A stretch of 10,989 bases of DNA from an uncultured Bacillota bacterium (GTDB lineage Bacteria > Bacillota > Clostridia > Lachnospirales > Lachnospiraceae). A model generated the notes under the pieces. It was not told the origin of the DNA, did no database searches, and saw only the letters and a list, made by a program, of their open reading frames with translations. The stretch spans positions 1 to 10,989 of the forward strand of contig CATWQE010000087.1 in NCBI GenBank assembly GCA_958352855.1, read 5' to 3'. The translations under genes were made by a program, and so were the position numbers. How positions within the stretch are numbered: position 1 is the stretch's first letter; each line of letters starts with the position of its first letter. Positions 1 through 6,800 of the stretch are shown here, piece by piece.

Positions 1-285
1 TTAGAGCACAGTGAATATGTTTCTGAATTGTCGCTTAAAAGTGAGGATGAGTACAGATTTTATTCTGAATTGAAACGTAATATAAACTCAGCGGAAATTA
101 ATGATGCCGGAGTTAACATTGGATTTGAGCATGAAGATACGAAATTTGTTTTTGCAGGAGGTAGTATTCTTGCAATTCGTGATGATAAAGTCATGGAACA
201 GATGCCGGTAGCGGATTTTTCAAGAAAACCGGCAGCCACATTTAGAAAATTACAGAGAGCAACGGAAAACAAACAGAGTAAGTAA
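1..285 (+). CDS. 3' end of an unrecognised gene (partial)
   Basis: The reading frame is open from base 1 to the TAA at 283-285, so the gene begins before the window and only its last 94 residues are visible. A TTG at 28 is not needed as a start. The fragment is mixed charged and hydrophobic, with a glycine-rich turn (FAGGSILAIRDD) and a basic tail rich in Lys, Arg and Gln. No signal peptide, membrane segment or familiar motif can be seen. It ends 12 bases before the WYL regulator start, so the two are probably co-transcribed. I do not recognise the family. The basic tail could suit a nucleic-acid-associated protein, but that is a guess. Confidence 0.6.
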   Translation, partial: LEHSEYVSELSLKSEDEYRFYSELKRNINSAEINDAGVNIGFEHEDTKFVFAGGSILAIRDDKVMEQMPVADFSRKPAATFRKLQRATENKQSK

Positions 286-297
286 GAGGCGCAAAGT

Positions 298-1245
298 ATG
301 GATAATGAAGCAAAATTAGGACCATTATACTTGGCGAAAATCTTATATGAGCGAACAGATAAAGATCATTATTTGACCACAGCTCAGTTAATGAAAATCC
401 TGAAAGAAGAGTATGGCATCAATTCTCATAGACAAACTATTAAATCTGATATTAATGTTCTGGTTAAATTCGGGATGGAAATCGAGGAAGTAAAGTCTAC
501 ACAGAACAGATATAATGCCTTCGGTCGTAAGTTTGATCAGGCAGAATTGAAACTCCTCATAGATGCAGTGGAATCTTCAAAGTTCATTACACAGAGTAAA
601 AGCGATGCGTTAGTTGAAAAGATAGAAATACTGACAAGTCAGTATCGTGCGCAGGAGTTACATAGAAATATTTCTGTTGAAGGAAGAATCAAGCATGGTA
701 ATGAGAAAGTTTATCTAATGGTTGAAACAATCAATGAAGCAATCAATAAAGGAAAGAAAATCTCCTTCGAATGTTTTAAGTATAACGTAAAAAAAGAGAA
801 AAAACTTAAGTGCGACGAACCATACATCATCACGCCACTTCATTTGGTGTGGAATGGTGATTACTACTATATGATTGGCGTTTATGATTATCAAAACAGA
901 CTGGATACTTTCCGCGTGGATCGAATTAACAATATACCTACAATATTGAAAGAAGATGGTATTCCTGCACCGGAAGGTTTTGAATTGAATCAGTACTTGA
1001 ATACGACATTTACAACGTTTAATAACCAGCATGAAGAAGTGGAATTGATTTGTGCTAATGAACTTATGGATGCGATAATTGATCGCTTCGGGGAAGATGT
1101 GGTTACGTATGCGAAGGATATGGGGGCATTTAGGACAGTTGTTAATGTGGCTGTGAGTCATGTGTTCTATAGCTGGGTGTTTGGATTTTGTGGGAAAGTA
1201 AAGATTAAAGGACTAGAAAGTAGAAAGTGTGAAAGAAAAATATAA
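298..1245 (+). CDS. WYL-domain transcriptional regulator with a frameshifted C-terminus
   Basis: This is a 315-residue DNA-binding regulator of the WYL family. Residues about 8-60 form a winged helix-turn-helix (TTAQLMKILKEEYGINSHRQTIKSDINVL split over helices). Residues about 140-215 form the WYL domain, with WNGDYYYMIG at 185-194 and the ligand-contacting FRVDRI at 205-210. Residues from about 245 form the C-terminal extension with the family-typical SWVFGFCGKVKIKG at 292-305. In related proteins ligand or nucleic-acid binding to WYL controls DNA binding; the ligand here is unknown. The ATG lies 12 bases after the upstream stop with only a modest AGAGG site. The last ten residues are aberrant: a 7-bp tandem duplication at 1215-1228 shifts the frame. 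Removing one copy restores a typical WYL ending, SVKEKYNEMITKAFNSL, with its stop at 1277-1279. The protein may still fold, but its final helix is lost. Confidence 0.88.
   Translation: MDNEAKLGPLYLAKILYERTDKDHYLTTAQLMKILKEEYGINSHRQTIKSDINVLVKFGMEIEEVKSTQNRYNAFGRKFDQAELKLLIDAVESSKFITQSKSDALVEKIEILTSQYRAQELHRNISVEGRIKHGNEKVYLMVETINEAINKGKKISFECFKYNVKKEKKLKCDEPYIITPLHLVWNGDYYYMIGVYDYQNRLDTFRVDRINNIPTILKEDGIPAPEGFELNQYLNTTFTTFNNQHEEVELICANELMDAIIDRFGEDVVTYAKDMGAFRTVVNVAVSHVFYSWVFGFCGKVKIKGLESRKCERKI
1215..1228. repeat. 7-bp tandem duplication (AGAAAGT x2) causing a frameshift
   Basis: AGAAAGT occurs at 1215-1221 and again directly at 1222-1228, inside the 3' end of the WYL regulator gene. Since 7 is not a multiple of 3, the second copy moves the ribosome out of frame and ends translation at 1243-1245. 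With one copy deleted the frame runs on to a TAA at 1277-1279. The added residues (SVKEKYNEMITKAFNSL) match the usual helical end of WYL proteins, which indicates a recent slippage event. It could also be an assembly error. Confidence 0.85.
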
Positions 1246-1281
1246 TGAAATGATTACGAAGGCTTTCAATAGCTTATAACT

Positions 1282-1514
1282 ATGAATGAGCAAATACTGA
1301 ATTTTGAACAGACTTACCCTGCCAGTTCTGAAATTGAAGAGAAGCTCCGTTTACCAAAACTGCATTTTTAAATGTCAGAAAGCAATATCTTTATCTTACA
1401 TATATCCTTGACCAGCTGAGTCGTAGGGAGACCTGTCCAAAACCAGAAGTCTTGGACAGATTGCCTACGTACATTTTAATGTCTGCTTATTCGATAGATT
1501 TGGTCGCTATTTGA
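1282..1514 (+). pseudogene. Frameshifted remnant of an unrecognised small gene
   Basis: An ATG at 1282 opens a 29-codon frame with protein-like composition (NFEQTYPASSEIEEKLRLPK) that stops at 1369-1371, right after a run of five T at 1365-1369. The next frame continues immediately with equally protein-like sequence (VRKQYLYLTYILDQLSRRE, then CPKPEVLDRLPTYILMSAYS) to a TGA at 1512-1514. One extra T in the run would join the two into a product of about 77 residues. This suggests a single-base deletion in a homopolymer, or a sequencing error. There is no convincing ribosome binding site before 1282, so the gene may also have lost its front. An 8-bp inverted repeat (CTGTCCAA at 1433-1440, TTGGACAG at 1452-1459) lies inside. 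I do not recognise the family. Confidence 0.45.
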
Positions 1515-1679
1515 TATACTCCAAAACAGCATTATAACATAAGCAAAGAGAAAACCTGAATAATGACTTTGTTCTTTAGAAACTAACGACACATTTTATC
1601 GGTTTGGGGTCTTTGCGCAATTTTTGAAACGGTCTTTGTAAGGTTTACAAACTGCATTAATAAGAAATAAAGGAGTACC
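1515..1679. other. Gene-free stretch with a weak possible plus-strand promoter
   Basis: I see no gene in this AT-rich stretch. A possible promoter consists of TTGAAA at 1624-1629, a 16-base spacer, and TACAAA at 1646-1651. It would feed the small ORF with its AAAGGAG site at 1669-1675. The match to consensus is only moderate, and the stretch may be debris left by a deletion. Confidence 0.3.
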
Positions 1680-1703
1680 ATGACGATACCCCGCCACAAC
1701 TAA
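1680..1703 (+). CDS. Possible 7-codon leader peptide (MTIPRHN)
   Basis: An ATG at 1680 follows AAAGGAG (1669-1675) by 4 bases and is read as Met-Thr-Ile-Pro-Arg-His-Asn before TAA. Codons 4 to 7 form the 5' arm of the GC-rich hairpin at 1690-1715, so a ribosome on this ORF would open the hairpin. That is the arrangement of attenuators ahead of antibiotic-resistance genes. No gene follows on this strand: the end of the opposing CRP-type gene lies 11 bases past the hairpin. It could be the orphaned leader of a lost gene, or a chance ATG beside a terminator. Confidence 0.3.
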   Translation: MTIPRHN

Positions 1704-1715
1704 CCTTGTGGCGGG
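1690..1715. terminator. GC-rich perfect hairpin without a U tract
   Basis: The arms CCCGCCACAA (1690-1699) and TTGTGGCGGG (1706-1715) pair perfectly around a 6-base loop. The hairpin starts 11 bases past the stop codon of the minus-strand CRP-type gene, so it may end or protect that transcript. Neither side has the T run of a classical intrinsic terminator. Its 5' arm overlaps the small leader-like ORF on the plus strand. Confidence 0.5.
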
Positions 1716-1726
1716 AACAATTCTCC

Positions 1727-2395
1727 CTACAGCAACTGGTAAAGTCTCACCTTTTCCTCTATGTTAATCTCCCCTCGATTTAAAGAAATATAGCCACCTT
1801 TAGCTAGTTGTTTCAGAATTCTGCTCACTGCTTCCCTAGCACTGCCAATGGTTTTTGCAATTTCCTCATGGGTCATGGTGATGCTGGAGGTGCCTTGCTT
1901 TGCGGATTCATCCAGCAAAAAGGAGGCAACTCTTTGAGTCAGGCTTAAGAACATCATTTGCTGCAAGGCTTCCACTACGTCGGAAAAACGCTTGGCAGCT
2001 TCTTTGTAAATAAAGTTTTCCACATATACATTTTCGTCCTGGAGTTTGGACAATACCCAGGCTGGCACTAGAAGAAGGCGGGTATCTGTCTGCGCTTCCA
2101 TTTCCACATCAAAGGTAATGGCAGACAAAATACAGGAAGCAGCCAATACGCATAAATCTCCCTGGCGGAGTCGATAAATAGTAACTTCCTTTCCTTCGTC
2201 AGATAACAGATAGGTGCGGAGGGTTCCCTCTAAAACCACCATCATCCCAAGACACTGAGTACCTCCGGAGTAAACAGAGTCACCTGCCTGATATTCCAGA
2301 ATTTTTGAACTTTGTACCACAAGTTCTTGTTCTGATTCTTGAAGTCGATTCCAAAATGACAAATTTTTTAAAAGTTCTTCTATTTTTTCACTCAT
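1727..2395 (-). CDS. CRP/FNR-family transcriptional regulator
   Basis: This 222-residue cytoplasmic regulator has the usual length and order of the CRP/FNR family. Residues about 15-110 form the cyclic-nucleotide-like beta-roll sensor (VVLEGTLRTYLLSDEGKE at 53-70, then LRQGDLCVLAASCIL at 76-90). A dimer helix follows at about 120-155. The C-terminal helix-turn-helix spans about 173-206, with recognition helix GSAREAVSRILKQLAK at 184-199. The N-terminal cysteine cluster that binds 4Fe-4S in FNR is absent; the only cysteines are at 48, 82 and 88. It is therefore unlikely to be a classical oxygen-sensing FNR, and residues for cAMP binding are not evident. The ATG at 2395 has AGGTAGGG just upstream. 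It is divergent from the esterase gene, a possible target. Confidence 0.9.
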   Translation of the reverse strand: MSEKIEELLKNLSFWNRLQESEQELVVQSSKILEYQAGDSVYSGGTQCLGMMVVLEGTLRTYLLSDEGKEVTIYRLRQGDLCVLAASCILSAITFDVEMEAQTDTRLLLVPAWVLSKLQDENVYVENFIYKEAAKRFSDVVEALQQMMFLSLTQRVASFLLDESAKQGTSSITMTHEEIAKTIGSAREAVSRILKQLAKGGYISLNRGEINIEEKVRLYQLL

Positions 2396-2409
2396 TATTT
2401 ATCCCTACC

Positions 2410-2438
2410 TTGTAATTTTTATCATTTGCTTTTACAAT
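2410..2438 (+). promoter_or_regulatory. Promoter for the esterase gene, with a TTGTAA/TTACAA dyad
   Basis: TTGTAA (2410-2415) and TACAAT (2433-2438) are separated by 17 bases, an ideal sigma-A spacing. The transcript would begin around 2445, giving a leader of about 60 bases before the ATG at 2504. The -35 box and the TTACAA at 2432-2437 are inverted copies of each other, so the promoter is itself a spaced dyad. It lies in the 108-base gap between the divergent CRP-type regulator and the esterase. Confidence 0.55.
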
Positions 2439-2503
2439 ATTCTCATGAGGGCAAATTATGTGTACAACCTATGTTCATACAACAGATACAAAGGAGTTTT
2501 TTC

Positions 2504-3196
2504 ATGAAAAGAAATGTAAAACGCAGTTTTTTACTATTTATAATTCTTCTTATAATATTGTCACCGATTCTTCTGCTTAGTTTACAAAAAACTTTTGCAG
2601 TTCGGGTTGCCTGTGTGGGAGACAGTATTACTTTCGGCGCCAAAATTGAAGATAAATTTCTGAACTCATATCCGGCACAATTACAGCAATTGCTGGGAGG
2701 ACGGTATTTGGTAGAAAATTTCGGCGCCAGTGGATATACATTGCAAAAGAATGCAAATTTTCCTTATTGGAATCATCCTAATTTTCAAAAAAGCAGTGAT
2801 TTTCAGCCGGATGTTGTGTTTCTTATGCTAGGAACCAATGACACAAAACCTTATAATTGGACGGGTATCGAAAATTTTCTTTCAGATTTAGAAGCTTTAG
2901 TAGCTCACTATCAGAACCTGGATAGTCACCCTGAAATTTATCTTATGACGCCTGCTACAGTTTTCAACGGATATTTTAAGCTGAAAGACCATTATAAAAT
3001 GCAGGCAGATGTGGCAGATATTATTTCCAATGCCATACTTTCTTTTGGAAAGGAGCATAATCTTCCGGTTATTGATATCCATGGAGCAACCAGAAACCAT
3101 CCGGAATACTTTCTTTTAGACGGGGTGCATCCGGATAGCGCTGGAGCATCTGCTATTGCCCGGGAAGCCTATCAGAGCTTTTGCAGACAACACTAA
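2504..3196 (+). CDS. Membrane-anchored SGNH/GDSL-family esterase
   Basis: This 230-residue hydrolase has all four SGNH blocks: VGDSITFG with nucleophile Ser41, NFGASGYT with Gly75, MLGTNDTK with Asn112, and DGVHPDSAG with the Asp206/His209 pair. Residues about 9-28 form a strongly hydrophobic segment after a basic start, with no clear signal-peptidase site. It is probably tethered to the outer face of the membrane, acting on ester groups such as acetyl groups of glycans or lipids; the substrate cannot be told from sequence. The start at 2504 is chosen because AAGGAG (2491-2496) lies 7 bases upstream. An upstream in-frame TTG at 2426 has no such site and overlaps the promoter. The gene ends 4 bases from the end of the convergent phosphatase with no terminator between them. 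Confidence 0.88.
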   Translation: MKRNVKRSFLLFIILLIILSPILLLSLQKTFAVRVACVGDSITFGAKIEDKFLNSYPAQLQQLLGGRYLVENFGASGYTLQKNANFPYWNHPNFQKSSDFQPDVVFLMLGTNDTKPYNWTGIENFLSDLEALVAHYQNLDSHPEIYLMTPATVFNGYFKLKDHYKMQADVADIISNAILSFGKEHNLPVIDIHGATRNHPEYFLLDGVHPDSAGASAIAREAYQSFCRQH

Positions 3197-3200
3197 AATA

Positions 3201-3665
3201 TTATATGTAATGTTCTTTTTTCAGATATTTTAAAAATGCTTCACACCCCTCTTTTATATCATTATAAGTCACATCAAAATTTCCTGTATACCAGGGGTCA
3301 GCAATGGCCCTTGGAGATTGGGTAAAATCCAGAAGCATATGGATTTTTTTCTCCGGGTCTTTGCCTGCAATCCGCAGCATGTTTCGGATATTCCACTCAT
3401 CCATTCCAATAAGATAATCATATTCCTGATAATCCTGTTTTGTCATTTGAATTGCCCGGTGGGGAAGGACAGGAATACCAACCTGGCGGAGTTTATTGAC
3501 GGTTTCGTAATGTGGGGGATTTCCGATTTCTTCCCTGCTTGTGGCAGCAGAATCAATGTGGAATTTGTTTGTTAAATTGGCCTGGTTTATCATGTCCTGG
3601 AAGACAAATTGAGCCATGGTGCTGCGGCAGATGTTGCCGTGGCATACGAATAATACTTTTATCAT
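3201..3665 (-). CDS. Low-molecular-weight protein-tyrosine phosphatase
   Basis: This cytoplasmic enzyme of 154 residues hydrolyses phosphotyrosine, or in some Gram-positives phosphoarginine. The P-loop CHGNICRS at 8-15 supplies nucleophile Cys8 and Arg14. The general-acid loop is ADPWYTG, with Asp123. Length and order fit the LMW-PTP family. The start is set at the ATG at 3663-3665, giving MIKVLFVCHG, because a TAGGAG site lies just upstream and the family begins right before the P-loop. A further in-frame ATG at 3705-3707 would add 14 unusual residues. No tyrosine kinase, arginine kinase or capsule gene is visible nearby, so the substrate is open. It has its own promoter and is divergent from the SEC-C gene. 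Confidence 0.93.
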   Translation of the reverse strand: MIKVLFVCHGNICRSTMAQFVFQDMINQANLTNKFHIDSAATSREEIGNPPHYETVNKLRQVGIPVLPHRAIQMTKQDYQEYDYLIGMDEWNIRNMLRIAGKDPEKKIHMLLDFTQSPRAIADPWYTGNFDVTYNDIKEGCEAFLKYLKKEHYI

Positions 3666-3719
3666 TTTCTTATATCTCCTAAATCTTGATATTTCCTTGC
3701 ATTTCAATGGCTTTTCACA

Positions 3720-3748
3720 ATCTTACCATTTTTTATACATTTTTACAA
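3720..3748 (-). promoter_or_regulatory. Promoter for the tyrosine phosphatase gene
   Basis: Read on the minus strand, TTGTAA (3743-3748) and TAAGAT (3720-3725) are separated by 17 bases. Transcription would start near 3713, giving a leader of about 47 bases that includes the TAGGAG site. The -35 box lies in one arm of the palindrome at 3743-3760. Confidence 0.5.
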
Positions 3749-3760
3749 TTTTTATTGTAA
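3743..3760. promoter_or_regulatory. Perfect 7-bp inverted repeat, operator-like
   Basis: TTACAAT (3743-3749) and ATTGTAA (3754-3760) are perfect inverted copies around TTTT. The site overlaps the phosphatase -35 box and lies about 30 bases upstream of the SEC-C promoter. It could be a binding site for a dimeric regulator. In such AT-rich DNA a chance dyad is also possible. Confidence 0.35.
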
Positions 3761-3788
3761 GGACTATATTTGAAAATTTAATTTGATA

Positions 3789-3817
3789 TTGTATACAAAA
3801 TCATTTGAAGGTATAAT
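3789..3817 (+). promoter_or_regulatory. Strong promoter for the SEC-C protein gene
   Basis: TTGTAT (3789-3794) and a consensus TATAAT (3812-3817) are separated by exactly 17 bases. The start point would be near 3824, about 40 bases before the ATG at 3865. The -35 box lies inside the perfect palindrome TTGTATACAA (3789-3798), which might serve as an operator. Confidence 0.7.
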
Positions 3818-3864
3818 ATCAATATGTATAATTTGAAAATATTATCGCAGATGAGGAACGGACT

Positions 3865-5118
3865 ATGCGGAAATCAGAGATGAACGAGATAAATGAATTT
3901 TTTAATAGTTTAGGCATTGATAATGAGATACTGAGTCAGATGGCATCCAGCTATACAGAAAACTTTATGATACAGGGAGAAGAGACTACAAAACTGGAGG
4001 AAATTTTAAAACGGGCTCCAGAATCCCTGCTGGATTTGATTCTGGAAAACTGGCAGGAAGAAGTAGATGCAGAGGTTTCCTGTGAAAATAAAGAACGTGC
4101 TGTATATGATGTGATTATAGAATCTTTTCAAAAAGAATTGATTTTTCTTGATAAAGAAGATGTGGAAGTCATGTTAAGGGCAATGAACGGACATCCATTA
4201 TCGGCAGTACAAATGGCAGCTTTGCAGGATAATTATTGCCGTAAGGGCTGGGTTTTTATGTTTTGTAAGGATGAAAAATGTAGCTTTGTTGTGCCAGATG
4301 AAATACGGGAAATGATGCTTACAAGTTTAAAGGATGAAAAAACGCAAAGCTTACTTGGGCTGATTACAGGGGTGCGCCTTACCTTACGTGCGTGTATGAA
4401 TTTGTTTGGTGTGGTGGAGAAGAAAAAAGTGCTTCAGATTGCAGTGGACAAAATGTTTAAATATCCGGATTTATCAGAGGAAGAGCAAAAAGAACTGGCA
4501 TGGCTATCTGAAAAAGCAGAAGAGGCCCTTCAGCTTCTTTGTCAGCGCGAAGAGGGTGGATTTTGGTGTGAAGAAGATTGGATTATTAGTGATGCCTTTG
4601 AAAGCCGGAGAGAATACAAAGATTTTCTAAAACAAGTATCAGGACAGGAATATTACCTACCTAATCAGAAAGAGATTTATTTATATGCGGAGCATATGGT
4701 AAATATGGAAAATCCATGTTATAAGAAGATGGTTAAGGATTTAACAGGACTTATGAAAAATAAGGTACGGGCAGATAATCTGATGCTTGAGCTGGAATAC
4801 AGGACAGTACAAGATGATTTTCAGGCAAAAGATATCATGAAGCTGCTGTTTGCCAGAGGTATTGCATTTTCTAGTAAGAGAAGCGAAGAAAACTTTGCTG
4901 CAAATTGTAGCCAATGGGTATACACAGTGCGAAAATGGAGTAACAGAGGATTTACAGATAAGGAGCTTGGGAAGCAGAAAAAAGAAATGAGTTTTTTTGT
5001 GGCACCAGAACAGATATTAAAAGATGTACAAACTCCGAAGATTCAAAAGAAAATAGGAAGAAATGATCCTTGTCCCTGTGGCAGTGGTAAAAAATATAAA
5101 AAGTGCTGCGGAAAATAA
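3865..5118 (+). CDS. Stand-alone SEC-C zinc-motif protein of unknown role
   Basis: This 417-residue soluble protein is mostly alpha-helical and charged. It ends in a SEC-C motif: RNDPCPCGSGKKYKKCC, with Cys403, Cys405, Cys414 and Cys415. In SecA this motif binds zinc and contacts SecB and ribosomes. Here there is no SecA ATPase body, so it is a free adaptor-like protein, and the rest shows no motif I know. A charged linker at about 375-396 joins helical body and zinc tail. There is no signal peptide or membrane segment. The ATG at 3865 follows GAGG by about 9 bases. The gene is alone between a strong promoter and a strong terminator, so it is monocistronic. A role at the ribosome or in protein handling is inferred from the motif only. 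Confidence 0.85.
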   Translation: MRKSEMNEINEFFNSLGIDNEILSQMASSYTENFMIQGEETTKLEEILKRAPESLLDLILENWQEEVDAEVSCENKERAVYDVIIESFQKELIFLDKEDVEVMLRAMNGHPLSAVQMAALQDNYCRKGWVFMFCKDEKCSFVVPDEIREMMLTSLKDEKTQSLLGLITGVRLTLRACMNLFGVVEKKKVLQIAVDKMFKYPDLSEEEQKELAWLSEKAEEALQLLCQREEGGFWCEEDWIISDAFESRREYKDFLKQVSGQEYYLPNQKEIYLYAEHMVNMENPCYKKMVKDLTGLMKNKVRADNLMLELEYRTVQDDFQAKDIMKLLFARGIAFSSKRSEENFAANCSQWVYTVRKWSNRGFTDKELGKQKKEMSFFVAPEQILKDVQTPKIQKKIGRNDPCPCGSGKKYKKCCGK

Positions 5119-5156
5119 CCCACGAAAAGAGGAAAATACACATCTATTGTAATGTC

Positions 5157-5190
5157 CACTGCCAGCAACTTTTCCGCTGGCAGTGTTTTT
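5157..5190 (+). terminator. Intrinsic terminator after the SEC-C gene
   Basis: The arms CACTGCCAGC (5157-5166) and GCTGGCAGTG (5176-5185) pair perfectly over 10 bp around a 9-base loop, followed by TTTTTCTC on the plus strand. The reverse side lacks a T run, so it acts mainly for the SEC-C transcript. It also forms the 3' boundary of the opposing ABC importer operon. Confidence 0.92.
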
Positions 5191-5204
5191 CTCTAAACAA
5201 GTCA

Positions 5205-6014
5205 TTACTGATGTTTTCTAAAATAATATTTCTGCAAAAGCGAAATTGCCCCATATAAAAGAATGGCGATAACGCACAGAATCACAATAGCCATAATCAT
5301 GGTAGTAAGCTGGAAAATCTGGCTGGAATAGATAATCAGATATCCAAGCCCCTGCTTGCTTCCAATCATTTCTCCAATGACAATTCCTATAAGAGAAAGT
5401 CCAATATTGACCTTCATAATACTTAAAATCAGTGGAACCGAAGCAGGGAGAACGACTTTGAATAAAGCATCTTTTTTTGTGCCGCCAAAAGTGCGGATAA
5501 GCTTTAATTTATCTGGATCGGTTTCACAAAAACCGGTATACAGGTTTAAAATCGCGCCGAAAATAGCTACTGAAATTCCCGCAAGAATAATGGTTTTTAT
5601 ATTGCTTCCCAGCCACACAATCAATAGGGGCGCCAGGGCAGATTTTGGCAGGCTGTTAAGAACTACAAGATAAGGTTCCAGCACTGCGGAAAGTTTTGGA
5701 AAAGCCCAGAGAATCACAGCAATGGCAATGCCAAGAACTGTTACCAGGAAGAAGCTTAAAAGGGTTTCTGTAAGGGTGATTGTTATGTGTCCGGTGAGGC
5801 TTCCGTCTTGAAGCATTTCCACCATGTTTGCCAGAATCTGCGAGGGACTGGAAAAGATAAAAGAGTCAATGATGCCAAAGTGTGCAGTAAATTCCCACAG
5901 TCCCAGAAACAGGAAGAGCAGCAGGATGCGGGCAATTTGAATCAGACACAAATTGCGTTTTAAAGCTTTAAGGTAATGTTTTTGTTCCTTGGAAACAGAA
6001 GAAAAATCAGACAT
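5205..6014 (-). CDS. ABC importer permease, SsuC/TauC/ThiX type
   Basis: This 269-residue integral membrane protein is a permease of the binding-protein-dependent family used for sulfonates, nitrate, taurine or thiamine precursors. Hydrophobic segments lie at about 28-47, 81-105, 117-135, 140-160, 195-218 and 234-258. The EAA coupling loop, which docks on the ATPase, is at about 164-190 (ETDPDKLKLIRTFGGTKKDA). The FSSPSQILANM stretch at 54-64 after the first helix is typical of this group. The ATG overlaps the last 8 bases of the ATPase gene, so translation is coupled, and GGAG lies about 10 bases upstream. The substrate cannot be read from the permease, and no binding-protein gene is adjacent. 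Confidence 0.9.
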   Translation of the reverse strand: MSDFSSVSKEQKHYLKALKRNLCLIQIARILLLFLFLGLWEFTAHFGIIDSFIFSSPSQILANMVEMLQDGSLTGHITITLTETLLSFFLVTVLGIAIAVILWAFPKLSAVLEPYLVVLNSLPKSALAPLLIVWLGSNIKTIILAGISVAIFGAILNLYTGFCETDPDKLKLIRTFGGTKKDALFKVVLPASVPLILSIMKVNIGLSLIGIVIGEMIGSKQGLGYLIIYSSQIFQLTTMIMAIVILCVIAILLYGAISLLQKYYFRKHQ

Positions 6015-6777
6015 GAAGATTCAGCTCCTTCCAGATTTCATTAAAATACTTTTTGAATTCCGGCGCATTGCGGCAGGACATGGGGGTGCGGTTTTCCATT
6101 TGAAATTCTATTGAAATAATTTTTTGCACAGTGGCTGGGCGTCTGCTGAAAATGAGAACCCGGTCTGCCATACTCACAGCTTCTGAGATATCATGAGTCA
6201 CTAAAATCGCAGTTTTTCCCTCCTGGCGGATAATGGTTCCAATATCATCACTGACAGACAATCTGGTTTGATAGTCCAGTGCAGAAAAAGGCTCATCCAG
6301 AAGGAGAAGATCCGGTTCCAATGCCAGGGTACGGATAAGCGCGGCTCTTTGGCGCATTCCCCCTGATAATTGAGAAGGTCTGGAGTCTTTGAATTTATTC
6401 AGCCCATAATTTTCCAGAAGATTTTCTACCCGTTCTTTGCTTTTGGGCGTGACCCGTTTTTGGATTTCCAGTCCTAAAAGCATGTTACTGTAAATGGTAC
6501 GCCATTCAAACAAATGGTCTTTTTGCAGCATATAACCAATATTGGTTGCAGACTGTTCCAGTGGTTTTTCATTTAAAAGAAGCTGGCCGACGGAAGGCTT
6601 TAACAGCCCGCAAAGCATATCTAAAAAGGTGGATTTTCCACATCCCGATGGCCCCACAATAGCCACAAATTCCCCTGGAAATACAGAAAAAGATATATGA
6701 GAAAGCGCCGGAGTTTCACCGGCCTTAGTATGGTAGGTATAGCTGACGTCCTGAACCTTTAAAAGAGGCTGGTTCAT
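6007..6777 (-). CDS. ABC importer ATP-binding protein, SsuB/TauB type
   Basis: This 256-residue ATPase powers the permease encoded next to it. Motifs in order: Walker A GPSGCGKST at 42-50, Q-loop Gln85 in YMLQKDHLF, signature LSGGMRQR at 137-144, Walker B LLLLDEP with catalytic Glu162, D-loop SALD, and switch His195 in LVTHDISEA. The FEWRTIYSNMLLGLE stretch after the Q-loop is typical of nitrate/sulfonate-type ATPases. The ATG at 6777 has AAGGAG (6785-6790) 7 bases upstream. It is the first gene of a two-gene operon and overlaps the permease by 8 bases. The substrate-binding lipoprotein that this importer type needs is missing here and must be supplied from elsewhere, if the system works. Confidence 0.93.
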   Translation of the reverse strand: MNQPLLKVQDVSYTYHTKAGETPALSHISFSVFPGEFVAIVGPSGCGKSTFLDMLCGLLKPSVGQLLLNEKPLEQSATNIGYMLQKDHLFEWRTIYSNMLLGLEIQKRVTPKSKERVENLLENYGLNKFKDSRPSQLSGGMRQRAALIRTLALEPDLLLLDEPFSALDYQTRLSVSDDIGTIIRQEGKTAILVTHDISEAVSMADRVLIFSRRPATVQKIISIEFQMENRTPMSCRNAPEFKKYFNEIWKELNLHV

Positions 6778-6800
6778 AGTGAAGCTCCTTTCCAGAATTT

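Noticed and set aside
715..1161. Long antisense frame inside the WYL regulator gene
   Set aside because: Its composition is unlike a real protein, it lacks a ribosome binding site, and the plus-strand gene is clearly the true one.
1433..1459. 8-bp inverted repeat as a terminator
   Set aside because: There is no T run on either side and it lies inside the protein-like remnant.
1605..1630. GGGGTCTTTGCGCAA as an ISL3-like insertion sequence end
   Set aside because: There is only loose resemblance to such ends, with no partner end and no transposase in the window.
2396..2440. Mirror-image minus-strand promoter for the CRP-type gene using the same dyad
   Set aside because: The -10 box would lie so close to the gene that the ribosome binding site would fall outside the transcript.
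3768..3840. ATTTGAA repeated at 3768, 3803 and 3831
   Set aside because: The spacing is irregular and the DNA is very AT-rich, so chance is a sufficient explanation.
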